A program made the position numbers and the translations under genes. A stretch of DNA of 64,000 nt from Plastoroseomonas arctica (GTDB lineage Bacteria; Pseudomonadota; Alphaproteobacteria; Acetobacterales; Acetobacteraceae). How positions within the stretch are numbered: position 1 is the first letter of the stretch; the number at the start of each line of letters is the position of its first letter. Positions 36,843-46,700 of the stretch are shown here, one piece after another. The stretch covers positions 62,001 through 126,000 of the forward strand of contig NZ_JAAEDH010000003.1 in NCBI RefSeq assembly GCF_018128965.1, given 5' to 3'. The notes under the pieces were generated by a model. The model did not search any database and was not told where the DNA came from. It was given only the letters and a program-made list of their open reading frames with translations.

Positions 36843-37591
36843 GGCGCCGAGATGTCGAACTCATGCGTCACGGCCAGGTCCTCGTCGAACCAGGCGGCAA
36901 TGCCGGCGCGGCGCTGGCCCATGTATTCGGGCTTGCCCTCGGCATCCAGGCGCATGGTCATGTCATGGCCGGGGACCACCAGCGTGCCCGGCACCTTCCG
37001 CCACAGCGCCCAGATCGCGGCAAGGGAATCACGGCTGGCGGCTGCGTCCATCGTCATGTCGGTCGCCATCGACAGCAGCTCGGCGCGGTTCTTCGCGGAA
37101 TCGCCGGTGAAGATGATCGGCGCCTCGGTCGCGGTCAGGTAGAAATACAGGCACCCCGGCGTATGGCCTGGCGCGAGATGCGCGGTCATGCCCGGCAACA
37201 CCTCGTCGCCCTCATCGAGCAGCCGCAGCCGCGACGACTTTGCGAGATCCTGCACGTACAATTCGGGCAACGGGTTGAAGCCCACCGGCTCCGCCACCGC
37301 CCAGTCCATCTCGGCGCGGCCGATATGCACCCGCGCATTGGGGAACAGCGTGTAGTTCACCGAATGGTCCCAGTGCGCATGCGTGAGCACCACGTCCGTC
37401 ACCTCCTCCGGCTTCACGCCGCGCGCCTTGAGCTGCTTGCCGAACTCCGGGCGGATCGAGAAGGCACCGACGTCGATGAGCGCCACGGGGCCGTTCGGCC
37501 AGCGCAGCAGCGCGATCGTGCTCCAGCCGAGACCGCCATGGCAGACGGATTTGCCAGGGTAGCCTTGGACGAGGATGTCGACTTGGACCAT
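36839..37591 (-). CDS. MBL-fold metallo-hydrolase, quorum-quenching lactonase-like
   Basis: The 250-residue metallo-beta-lactamase-fold enzyme has the metal motif HAHWDHSVN, a later His in LAPGHTPGC, the Asp in FTGDSAKN and the last His in VPGHDM. The layout resembles N-acyl-homoserine lactone lactonases and related broad hydrolases, but the subfamily cannot be fixed by eye. ATG at 37591. The gene starts just after a dispersed stem-loop and is coupled to the HD hydrolase downstream. Confidence 0.82.
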   Translation of the reverse strand: MVQVDILVQGYPGKSVCHGGLGWSTIALLRWPNGPVALIDVGAFSIRPEFGKQLKARGVKPEEVTDVVLTHAHWDHSVNYTLFPNARVHIGRAEMDWAVAEPVGFNPLPELYVQDLAKSSRLRLLDEGDEVLPGMTAHLAPGHTPGCLYFYLTATEAPIIFTGDSAKNRAELLSMATDMTMDAAASRDSLAAIWALWRKVPGTLVVPGHDMTMRLDAEGKPEYMGQRRAGIAAWFDEDLAVTHEFDISAP

Positions 37592-37604
37592 TGGAACCCT
37601 CCCG

Positions 37605-37670
37605 AAGAAGGCCGGGGAAAAGAATCTCCCCGGACCCCATTCCTTTATTTTTGCTGACTGGTGTGGCCGA
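37605..37670 (-). repeat. Dispersed stem-loop repeat, copy 3
   Basis: A perfect 7-base stem (37612-37618 with 37627-37633) plus a T-rich flank matches the copies at 985, 20575 and 49095. It fills the gap between the asparaginase stop and the MBL hydrolase start, in the same orientation relative to transcription as copies 2 and 4. Confidence 0.75.
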
Positions 37671-38663
37671 TCAGTAGGTCGCGAACATCCGGGCGATCTC
37701 GGCTGGGTCAGAGGTGCGCGTCAAGGCCAGCGCCAGCAGGATGCGGGCCTTCTGCGGGTTCAGATTGTCGGCGACCAGGAAGCCCGCCTCGCGGATGCGC
37801 GTGGTGCGGAAGACCCGGCCCGAACCGGCGCGGCAGGACATCGCCACAACGACGCCCGCAGCATGCGCAACCTCCAGAGCCTTCGCCATGGCCGGCGTGA
37901 CGAAGCCCGGCGCGAAGCCTGCGGTGACGATGCCCTTCGCACCTGCGGCGACATAGGCGTCGATCGCCACGCCATCGGCATCGCAATGGGTGTAGGCCAC
38001 ATCCACCCGCGGCAGGCCGGTCAGGCCCGCAATGTCGAACTCCGTGTCCGGCGCCGCCTTGCGCACCGGGCGGCGGTAAAAATTGACGCTGTCGGCATCC
38101 GCCTGGCCAAGCACGCCGAAATCCGGTGTCCGGAACGTCTGCATGCGGAAGGTGGAGGTCTTCGTCACCTCCCGCGCCGCCTGGATCTCGTCGTTCAAGA
38201 GCACCAGCGCACCCATGCCGCGCGCCTCGTCGCTGGCGGCAACCCGCACCGCGTTGAGGATGTTGATGGGACCATCGCCCGAAATCGCGGAAGACGGCCG
38301 CTGCGCACCGGTGATCACGACGGGCTGGGCGCATTTCAGAGTCAGCGACAGGAAATAGGCGGTCTCCTCCAGCGACGCCGTGCCATGCGTCACGACGAAG
38401 CCCCCGATCGCCGGGTCGGCCGCCACCTGCTCATGGATGATGCCGACCAGCTCCCGCCACTCGGCAAACCCCAGCTGGGTCGAGGGCACGGCGCGGTAGG
38501 GGATGGTGACCACCTCCGCCACCTCGGCCAGCTCCGGCACGCGGGCGGCGAGGCTCGGCGCGTCCAGGATCTTCCCCAGCGTGCCGTAATCCTGCAGGTC
38601 CCGCGAATGCCGTCCCACCGAGGCGATGGTCCCCCCGGTTCCGATCAGCACAACCTTCTTCAT
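37671..38663 (-). CDS. L-asparaginase family amidohydrolase, cytoplasmic
   Basis: The 330-residue enzyme carries both catalytic signatures: the first Thr loop in LIGTGGTIAS and the second in VTHGTASLEETAYFL, with the ITGAQRPSS block. It hydrolyses asparagine, possibly glutamine, to the acid and ammonia. There is no signal peptide, so it acts in the cytosol. An AGGAGG lies 11 bases before ATG 38663 and 8 bases before an in-frame GTG at 38666, so either could be the start. The thioesterase gene lies 3-6 bases upstream. Confidence 0.92.
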   Translation of the reverse strand: MKKVVLIGTGGTIASVGRHSRDLQDYGTLGKILDAPSLAARVPELAEVAEVVTIPYRAVPSTQLGFAEWRELVGIIHEQVAADPAIGGFVVTHGTASLEETAYFLSLTLKCAQPVVITGAQRPSSAISGDGPINILNAVRVAASDEARGMGALVLLNDEIQAAREVTKTSTFRMQTFRTPDFGVLGQADADSVNFYRRPVRKAAPDTEFDIAGLTGLPRVDVAYTHCDADGVAIDAYVAAGAKGIVTAGFAPGFVTPAMAKALEVAHAAGVVVAMSCRAGSGRVFRTTRIREAGFLVADNLNPQKARILLALALTRTSDPAEIARMFATY

Positions 38664-38669
38664 CACGCC

Positions 38670-39137
38670 CTACCCCTCCTTGCCGACGTCGGCCGCGGCG
38701 CCGCCCTTGGCCTCGAGCACCGCCGCGGTCAGGCGGGAGACGCAGGCCATGCGCCCATCCGCGCGGAAAATCTCGGTCTGCCACACCTGCGTCGTGCGCC
38801 CGACATGCAGCGGCCGGCAGCGCGCCGTGACCCGGCTGCCATTGGCCACCGTCGCCAGGTGGTTGGCGTTCACCTCGATGCCGACCACCTGCGCACCCTC
38901 CGGCGACGCATTGACCGAGGCGATCGAACCCAGCGTCTCGCTCAGCACCACCGAGACGCCACCATGGAGGATCCCGTAGGGCTGGATGTGCCGCGCATCG
39001 ACCGGCATCTCGGCCTCCAGCCCCTCCTCGGTCACGGCGGTAACGCGGATGCCGAGCAGGCCGGCGACCGTCCCCTCGAAGCGGGCGTTGATGCTGTCGG
39101 CCGTGGCACCGCGGCGCCAGAGGGAGGTCTTGCTCAT
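38670..39137 (-). CDS. Hotdog-fold thioesterase, PaaI/MenI-like
   Basis: The 155-residue hotdog domain contains YGILHGGVSVVLSETLGSIA, with a Glu at the catalytic position of the 4-hydroxybenzoyl-CoA or DHNA-CoA type. VVGIEVNANHLATV and GRTTQVWQTEIF follow. It hydrolyses an acyl-CoA thioester; menaquinone-type DHNA-CoA or aromatic-CoA esters are the usual substrates, but none is indicated here. It is followed by the asparaginase gene with almost no gap. ATG 39137 is preferred to upstream starts that add a basic, unconserved tail. Confidence 0.85.
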   Translation of the reverse strand: MSKTSLWRRGATADSINARFEGTVAGLLGIRVTAVTEEGLEAEMPVDARHIQPYGILHGGVSVVLSETLGSIASVNASPEGAQVVGIEVNANHLATVANGSRVTARCRPLHVGRTTQVWQTEIFRADGRMACVSRLTAAVLEAKGGAAADVGKEG

Positions 39138-39375
39138 GGAGCGGAGCTTGCCCCCGCGTACGGCCGCTGGCGAGGGGGGCTGTCTCACGCATAACGCGAA
39201 TATCTGGCGCGCTATTCACCCCATATTAGTAAAATTCCGCTAAGCATGCAGGGCGGCACGATGAGGCATTGGCCTTGCCGGGTCGCCGTGGATCCACACG
39301 CCGGGCGTATCTTCGAGTTGCCTATCCAGGCGCGGCGTGTGCAATTTACGATACTGTCTCCCAACGATTTCACCC

Positions 39376-40689
39376 GTGGCAACGCATTTGCACATCCTCC
39401 TAGACGTCTCCCGATTGCTGTCCGTGGCCGGTGCCGCCACGCCGTCCGGGATCGACCGGGTCGAGGCGGCCTATGTGGCGCGCTGGCTCGCGGGCGACCA
39501 GGACCACTGCACCTTCGTCGCCTATAGCCCCTGGGGGTATTTCACCGCCCTGCCGCGCGGCGCGGTGAAGGCGCTGCATGCGGCTCTCGCCGAGGTATGG
39601 GCCGGTGGCGAAGGCGGCGAGGCGGCGCGGGCTGAGGCGCGCCGGATCCGACGCGCCTGCGTCGCCTGGCTCTGCGCCGGGCGTGGCCGGGACCGGCTGG
39701 CCAGGGCGCTCGCCGGGCCCGAGCGCTGCGCCTTCCTGCTGGTGTCGCACAAGGCGATGGAAAAGCAGGAGCCGATCGCGCGGCTGCGCCAGGCGGGCGC
39801 GCTGTTCGTGCCTCTGGTCCACGACCTGATCCCCGCGACCCACCCGGAATACGCGCGCCCCGGCGTGACGCAGCAGCACCTGCGCCGCCTGGCCACCATC
39901 AGCGCGCAGGCCGACGGCATCATCGTCAATTCCTCGGCCACCGCCGCGGCGCTGCGCCCGCATCTCGCGAGGCGGGAGGGCCAGCCGCCGGTGCGGGTGG
40001 CGGTGCTCGGCGTCACGCCGCCCGATGTTGCGGCCATTGCCGGGGAGCCGCCCTATTTCATCGCCGTCGGCACCATCGAGCCGCGCAAGAACCACCTGCT
40101 GCTGCTCCATCTCTGGCGCGACCTGGCCGAGCGCTACGGCCCCGCCACGCCGCGCCTGCGCCTGATCGGCAAGCGCGGCTGGGAGAACGAGAACGTGCTC
40201 GACCTGCTCGAGCGCTGCACGGTGCTGCGCGGCCTGGTGACCGAGACCGGCAACCTGACCGACCGCCACGTGGCCGGCCTGCTTCGCGGGGCCCGCGCGC
40301 TGCTGTTCCCCTCCTTCGCCGAAGGCTACGGGCTGCCGCTGGCCGAGGCGCTGGCCCTCGGCACGCCGGCCATCTGCAGCAACATCCCGGCGCTCCGCGA
40401 GGTGGGCGGCGACGTGCCGGAATACCTGGATCCGCTGGACGGCGCCGCCTGGCGCCAGCGCGTGCTCGACTTCGCCCGCCCCGACAGCCGCGCGCGCGAG
40501 ACCCAGCTCAAGCGCCTCGCGCGCTGGCGCCGGCCGCGTTGGGAGGAGCACTTCGCCGAGGTCGATGGCCTGCTGGACGAGCTCGTCCGCCCGCGCACGG
40601 CGCGCCCGCGCTTCGAGGCGCCGGTCCGCCGTCCGCTGAGCGAGCCGGCCACGCTCACCGTCGCGGCGCGCGATGTCGTCGCTGGCTGA
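39376..40689 (+). CDS. GT4 family glycosyltransferase, first gene of the PKS/oxoamine unit
   Basis: The 437-residue GT-B protein shows HILLDVSRLLSVAGAATPSG (substrate loop), FVPLVHDLIPATHPEYARPG, FIAVGTIEPRKNHLLLLHLW and the nucleotide-sugar segment PSFAEGYGLPLAEALALGTP. It resembles mannosyl- or rhamnosyltransferases. It ends 12 bases before the polyketide synthase, so the two are co-transcribed, and it may glycosylate the lipid made by that unit. The start is uncertain: GTG 39376 gives the family N-terminus but has no clear ribosome site, and a GTG at 39337 is possible. The 186-base region upstream (39190-39375) is AT-rich around 39205-39245 and probably holds the promoter. Confidence 0.85.
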   Translation: MATHLHILLDVSRLLSVAGAATPSGIDRVEAAYVARWLAGDQDHCTFVAYSPWGYFTALPRGAVKALHAALAEVWAGGEGGEAARAEARRIRRACVAWLCAGRGRDRLARALAGPERCAFLLVSHKAMEKQEPIARLRQAGALFVPLVHDLIPATHPEYARPGVTQQHLRRLATISAQADGIIVNSSATAAALRPHLARREGQPPVRVAVLGVTPPDVAAIAGEPPYFIAVGTIEPRKNHLLLLHLWRDLAERYGPATPRLRLIGKRGWENENVLDLLERCTVLRGLVTETGNLTDRHVAGLLRGARALLFPSFAEGYGLPLAEALALGTPAICSNIPALREVGGDVPEYLDPLDGAAWRQRVLDFARPDSRARETQLKRLARWRRPRWEEHFAEVDGLLDELVRPRTARPRFEAPVRRPLSEPATLTVAARDVVAG

Positions 40690-40701
40690 GGGCCGCGCGG
40701 C

Positions 40702-43700
40702 ATGACACGTTCCAGCCGCGCCCCGACGCGCGGCACGGCGGGCGGGCGTCAGGCGGCGCGGACCACCGAGCCCCTCGCCATCGTGGGTGCGGCCTGCCGG
40801 CTGCCCGGCGCGCCGGATCTCGCGGCCTTCGCCCGCCTGCTCGCCGAAGGACGCGACGCCGTCACCGAGGTGCCGGAGGACCGCTTCGCCAAGGCCCGCT
40901 TCCTGCACCCCCGCCGCGGCGAACCGTCGCGCAGCTACTCCTTCGCCGCCGGCATCATCGGCGACGTGCTGGGCTTCGACGCCGCCGCCTTCGGCCTCTC
41001 CCCGCGCGAGGCGGAGGAGATGGACCCGCAGCAGCGTATCCTGCTCGAGGTCGCGCAGCACGCCTTCGACGATGCCGGATGGCCGGTGGACCGGCTAGCC
41101 GGGCGCGCCATCGGCGTGTTCATCGGCGCCTCCTCCCACGACCATGCCGAGCTGCGCCTCGAAGACCCGGCCGCCGCCGACCGCTTCCACATGACCGGCA
41201 GCGCGATGGCGATCCTGGCCAACCGCATCGGCCATGTCTTCGACCTGCGCGGCCCGGCGGCGATGCTCGACACCGCCTGCTCCTCCTCGCTGGTCGCGCT
41301 CGACGCCGCGGCCAATGCGCTCGCGGCCGACCCGGCGCTGGAGGCGGCGGTGGTCGGCGGCGTGAACCTGCTGCTCAGCCCCTACGCCTTCATGGGATTC
41401 TCGCGCGCCGGCATGCTCTCGCCGACCGGGCGCTGCCGCGCTTTCGCCGCCGAGGCGGATGGCTATGTGCGCGCCGAGGGCGCCGGCGTCATCATCGTCA
41501 AGCGCCTGCGCGACGCGCTGGCCGATGGCGAAGCGGTGCGCGCGACCATCCTCGGCACCGGGGTGAACGCGGCCGGGCGCACCATCGGCCTGTCGTTGCC
41601 CAACCCCGCCGCGCAGATGGCACTGCTGACCCGTGTCATGGCGCGCGGCGGCATCACGCCCGAGCGCGTCGCCGCCTTCGAGGCGCATGGCACCGGAACG
41701 CGTGTGGGCGACCCGGCGGAGGCGCAGGCGATCGGCCGCGTCATCGGCCAGCACCGCGCGCGGCCGCTGCCGATCGGGTCGGTGAAAACCAACCTCGGGC
41801 ACCTGGAGGCTGGCTCCGGCATGGCCGGGCTGCTCAAGGCGATGCTCGCGCTCGAGACGCGCAGCCTGCCCGCGACGCTGCATTGCGCGACCCCCAATCC
41901 GGAAATCGACTTCGCCGGGCTGAACCTCGCGGTCGCGACGGAGGCGACGCCGCTCGATGCGCGTGACGATGCCGTCATCGGCGTGAACAGCTTCGGCTTC
42001 GGCGGCACCAACGCCACCGCCTTCCTCGGCGCGGCGCCAGCGCGGCGTGTCGCGGCCAACACGGCTAAGGCCATGCCGCCGCTGATCCTCTCGGCGCGCA
42101 GTGCGGAGGGTCTGAAGCCGCTGGTCGCGAGCTGGGTGACGGCGCTGCGGGCGACGGGCGCTCCGAACCCCGGCATTCTCGCGCGCGCCGCCGCCCGCCA
42201 CCGCGCCCTGCACCCGCACCGCCTCGTCCTGCGCGGCGAGGGCATTCCCGAACGCCTGGCCGCCTGGCTCCGCGATGGCCGAGCCGAGGGCATTGCCGAA
42301 GGCACCGCCGCGCGCGGCACGCTCGCCTTCGTCTTCGCCGGCAATGGCGCACAATATGCCGGCATGGCGCGCGAGGCGTTGCGCGGCAGCCCCGTGTTCC
42401 GCCGCGCCGTGGCGGACGCCGATGCCGCGCTCGGCCCGCATCTGGGATGGTCCGCGCTCGCGCTGCTGCGCGAGGGCGTCAGCGCCGAGGCGCTGGCCGC
42501 GACCGACCATGCGCAGCCGCTGCTCTTCGCGATCCAGTACGGGATCGTCGCAGCACTCGCCGAACACGGCATCGCCCCCGCGCTGGTGCTTGGCCATTCG
42601 GTGGGCGAGGTTGCGGCCGCCTGCGCCACCGGCGCGCTCGGCCTGGACCAGGCGGCCATGCTGGTCGCGACGCGCAGCCGGCACCAGCACGCGCGGCGCG
42701 GGGTCGGGCGCATGGCCGCGCTCGGCCTGTCGGCGGAGATGGCGCAGCCGCTGCTCGATGCCTGCGGCCCGGGGCTCGAGATCGCCGCCTTCAACGCGCC
42801 CGATGCGCTGACCATCGCGGGCCCGTCGCCGGCCATCGCGCGGCTTGCCGCGGCATCCGTGGAGGCGCGCGCGCATTGCCTGGTGCTCGACCTCGACTAC
42901 GCCTTCCACGCCGCCGCAATGGACCCGGTGGAGGAAGCGCTGCGCGCGGATCTCGCCGCGCTTGCGCCGGGCCCGACGCGGCTGCCGCTGATCTCGACCG
43001 TCTCCGGCACGCTGATCGAGGGAGAAGCGCTCGACGCGCACTACTGGTGGCGCAACTTACGTGCACCGGTGCGCTTCGACGCCGCCATCGCCGAGGCAAC
43101 GCGGCAGGGTGCGCGCATCTTCGTCGAGATCGGGCCCAACCCGGTGTTGCAATCCTACATCCGCGAGTCCGGGCGCGCGGCCGCGGAGGGGGTCGCGACG
43201 CTGCCCAGCCTGACGCGCCGCGACAACGCGCGCGATCCCTTCCCCGCCGTCGCCGACCGCGCCACTTCGCAGGGTGCGGATCCACGCGGCGCGCGCAGCT
43301 TCGCGGGTGCGACGGCGCACCGGGCGCTGCCACTGACCGGTTTCGCGCGCCGCGCCACGCGCTTCCCCATCACCGTCGAAAGCGCGCGCCTGACGCAGCC
43401 GCGCCGCGACCACCCGCTGCTCGGCGACCTCGCCGCGCCGGGGCAGTGGCAGCGCATGCTCGACACCGAGCAGGATGCCTGGCTCGGCGACCATCGCCTG
43501 CTCGGCGAGGCGGTGCTTCCCGCCGCGGCCATCGCGGAGATGGCGCTCGCCGCCGCCGCCGCCGCCGCCCATCCGGAGGCCGCGGTGCTGGAACTCCGCA
43601 ACCTCGCCATCCTGCGCGCGGTTCCGCTGGAGGCCGGTCGTGCGCGCGAATTGCGCAGCACGCTCGCCGATGGCGCCTTCACGCTCGATAGCCGCCGCCG

Positions 43701-46700
43701 CCTCGCCGACGAGCCTTTTGCGCAGCATGCGCGGGCGATGCTGGGTCAGCTGCCGTCCCTGCCAAGCGCCGTACTGGTCACGCTGGCGGCGCGTCGCCGC
43801 GTCGCCGGCAGCGATGTCGCCACCCTGGCCGCGCGCTGCGGGCTCGACTACGGGCCCGCCTTCCGGTCGATCGAGGGGCTCGAGGTCGACGACGCGCTGG
43901 GCACCGCGCGCGCCACGCTGCAGCTGCCCGAGACTGCGCCCGCGGATGCCGGCTTCTTCCTGCACCCGGTTCGGCTCGACGGCGCCTTTCAGGCGCTGGT
44001 CGGCTTGCTCGCCGAGCGCGCCGGCGGCGACGGGCTGGTGCCGGTGCGCATCGGCCGCCTCTGCGCCCGACGCAACGCGCCACCGGCCGCCATCGCCGAG
44101 CTCGCGATCACCGCGGAGGGGAGCCGCAGCATCGCGGCGCGGATCACCTTGCGCGATGCCACCGGCACGCCGGTCGCGGTGATCGAGGATCTCTGGCTGC
44201 AGCGGCTGCGCCTGCCCCGGCGCGAGCCGGCCTCCGCCCACGCCTTCCGCTTCGAGGCGTTGCCGATCCCGGATGCCGGGCGCGCACCGATCCCCGCTCT
44301 GGCCGAGGCGATCGCCGCCGCGCGCGCCACCGATGCGGGCCTTGACCTCAGCGAGGCGGCGCTGCTGCTCGATGGTTTCGCCGCGGCATCCGCCCAATCC
44401 GTGCCCGGGGCCACGGGACCGCTCGCCGCTGCGCTGGCGGAGGCCGAGCCGCTGCCGCCGGCCATGGAGATCTGGCGGGCCGTGCTCGCCGACCAGCCGG
44501 CGCTGGCGCTCGACCTCGCCTGGTTCGCCCATGCGGCGGAGACCCTGCCCGCCGCGCTCGGCGGCGCGGCGCAGGTGGCGGCCACCCTGTCGCCCGACAG
44601 CGCGACGCATGCGCGTCTCGCGGCAGTGCTGGCAGCGGCGGCCACGGTGCTCGCCGCGCGTTGGCCGATCGAGCGGCCGTTTCGGGTGCTGGAACTCGGC
44701 GCCGGCGGCGCGCTGACCCGGATCATGATCGAGGCCCTGGCGGCGAGTGGCCGGCGCATCCTCTACACCGGGGTCGGCACGGCGCGCGCCGGGGCGCAGC
44801 CGCCGCCGCGCGACGGCGTGGATTTCGCCTGGTGCGTCATGGATGCGGCGGCCGAGGCGGATCTGGTCGTCGGCCTGCTGCCTGGGTTGGCCAGCCCGGC
44901 GGGGACCACGCTTGCGGCGACGCTGCGGCGCATTGCCGGCCCCAATGCAGCGCTGTTCCTGGCGGAGCCCGCACCCTCGCGGCTGCTCGATTTCGCCTGC
45001 GGCCAGCATCCCGGATGGTGGGACGGCGCTGCCGTTCCCGATGCCGAGGCGTGGCGCGGCGCCCTGCGGCAGGCCGGCTGGCTGGCCGTCGAGGTCGCGC
45101 CACTAGTCGCCGCACCGCTGCCCGTATGGTTGATCGCGGCCGAGGCGCCGCCCCGCGACGATGCCGCGCTGGCGCCGGAGCCGGCGACGCTGGTGTTGGC
45201 GACGCAGGACGCCTGGCCGCTCGCCGAGGCCTTCGGCACGCCCGCCGCCATCACGCAGACCCCGTCGCCCGCCGCGCTGCGTGGCCAGCGCCTGCTGATC
45301 TTCGGCGGCGAGGATGGCAGCCCGGCGACGCTCGCCGCCATCACCCGCGCCGCCGCTGCGGCGGAGGGCAGCGCGGCGAGCCTCACGCTCATCCTCGGCG
45401 ACGCCGCACGCAGCCCCGGCGCGGCCGCCTGTCTCGCGCTCGCGCGCGTGCTGGCCAACGAGATGCCCGGCCTGGCGCCGCGTCGGATCGCGCTCGCGGG
45501 CCTGACACCGCACGAGATGCCGCGCCGGCTGCGCGCCGAACTCGCGACCAAGGGCGAGCCCGAGGTCACGCTGACGCATGAGGGGCGCCTCGCGCCTCGC
45601 TTCCAGCCTGGTCTGCCGCAGGCGGTGGCGGGGCGTGATGCCGTGCTCGCGGTGGGAGCGCCCGGCCAGATCGGCAGCCTCGCCTGGCGCGCGGCCGCAG
45701 CGCCGCCTTCGCCCGGCCCCGGCGAGGTGCGCCTGCGGGTCGAGGCCACCGGGCTCAATTTCCGCGATCTGATGTGGGCGCAGGGCCTGTTGCCCGAAGA
45801 GGCGCTGCTCGATGGCTTCGCCGGGCCGACACTGGGGATGGAATGCGCGGGCATCGTCGAGGCGGTGGGCGCCGGCGTCGCCCTGGCGCCGGGCGCGCGC
45901 GTGTTCGGCTTCGCCCCGGCCGCCTTCGCCACCTTCGCGACGACGCGCGCCGATGCGCTGGCGCTGCGTCCGGACACCCTGTCCGCCGCCGCCGCCGCGA
46001 CCATCCCGGTGGCCTTCCTGACCGCGGCCTATGCGCTGGAGACGCTCGCCCGCATCCGCCCCGGCGAGCGCGTGCTGATCCATGGCGGCGCCGGCGGCGT
46101 CGGCCTCGCGGCGCTGCAGATCGCGCGCGCGGCGGGGGCGGAGGTCGCCGCCTCGGCCGGCACGGCGGAGAAGCGCGCCTTCCTGCGCGCGGCGGGCGCG
46201 GCGCTGGTGGTCGACAGCCGCGACGCGGGCTTCGCCGATGCGCTGCGTGCGCAGTGGCCGGAAGGCGTGGAGGTGGTGCTGAACTCGCTCGCCGGCGACG
46301 CGATGGCGCGCAGCCTGGCGCTGCTCAAACCCTTCGGGCGGTTCCTGGAGCTCGGCAAGCGCGATTTCTTCGAAGACAGCCGCCTCGGGATGCGCGCGCT
46401 CCGCCGCAACATCGCCTACCACGCGATCGACGCGGATGCCCTGCCACGTGCGCGTCCCGAGCTCGCGGCGCATATCCTGGGCGACATCGCCGCGCGCCTG
46501 GCGGAGGGAGCGCTGCTGCCGCTGCCGCATCGCGTGCTGCCGGCCGAGGCTGTGGAGACAGCCTTCCGCGCGCTGCAGGCGAGCACCCATATCGGCAAGC
46601 TGGTGCTGACGCCGCCCGCCTCCAGCGCACCGCCCACGCCGGATTGGGCGCCGGACGAGGAGGGCTGCTACGTCGTCACCGGTGGCACCGGCGGTTTCGG

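Noticed and set aside
44660-45110. An active C-methyltransferase domain in the PKS
   Set aside because: Only the first motif is recognisable and its glycine pattern is altered, so I treat it as a structural remnant.
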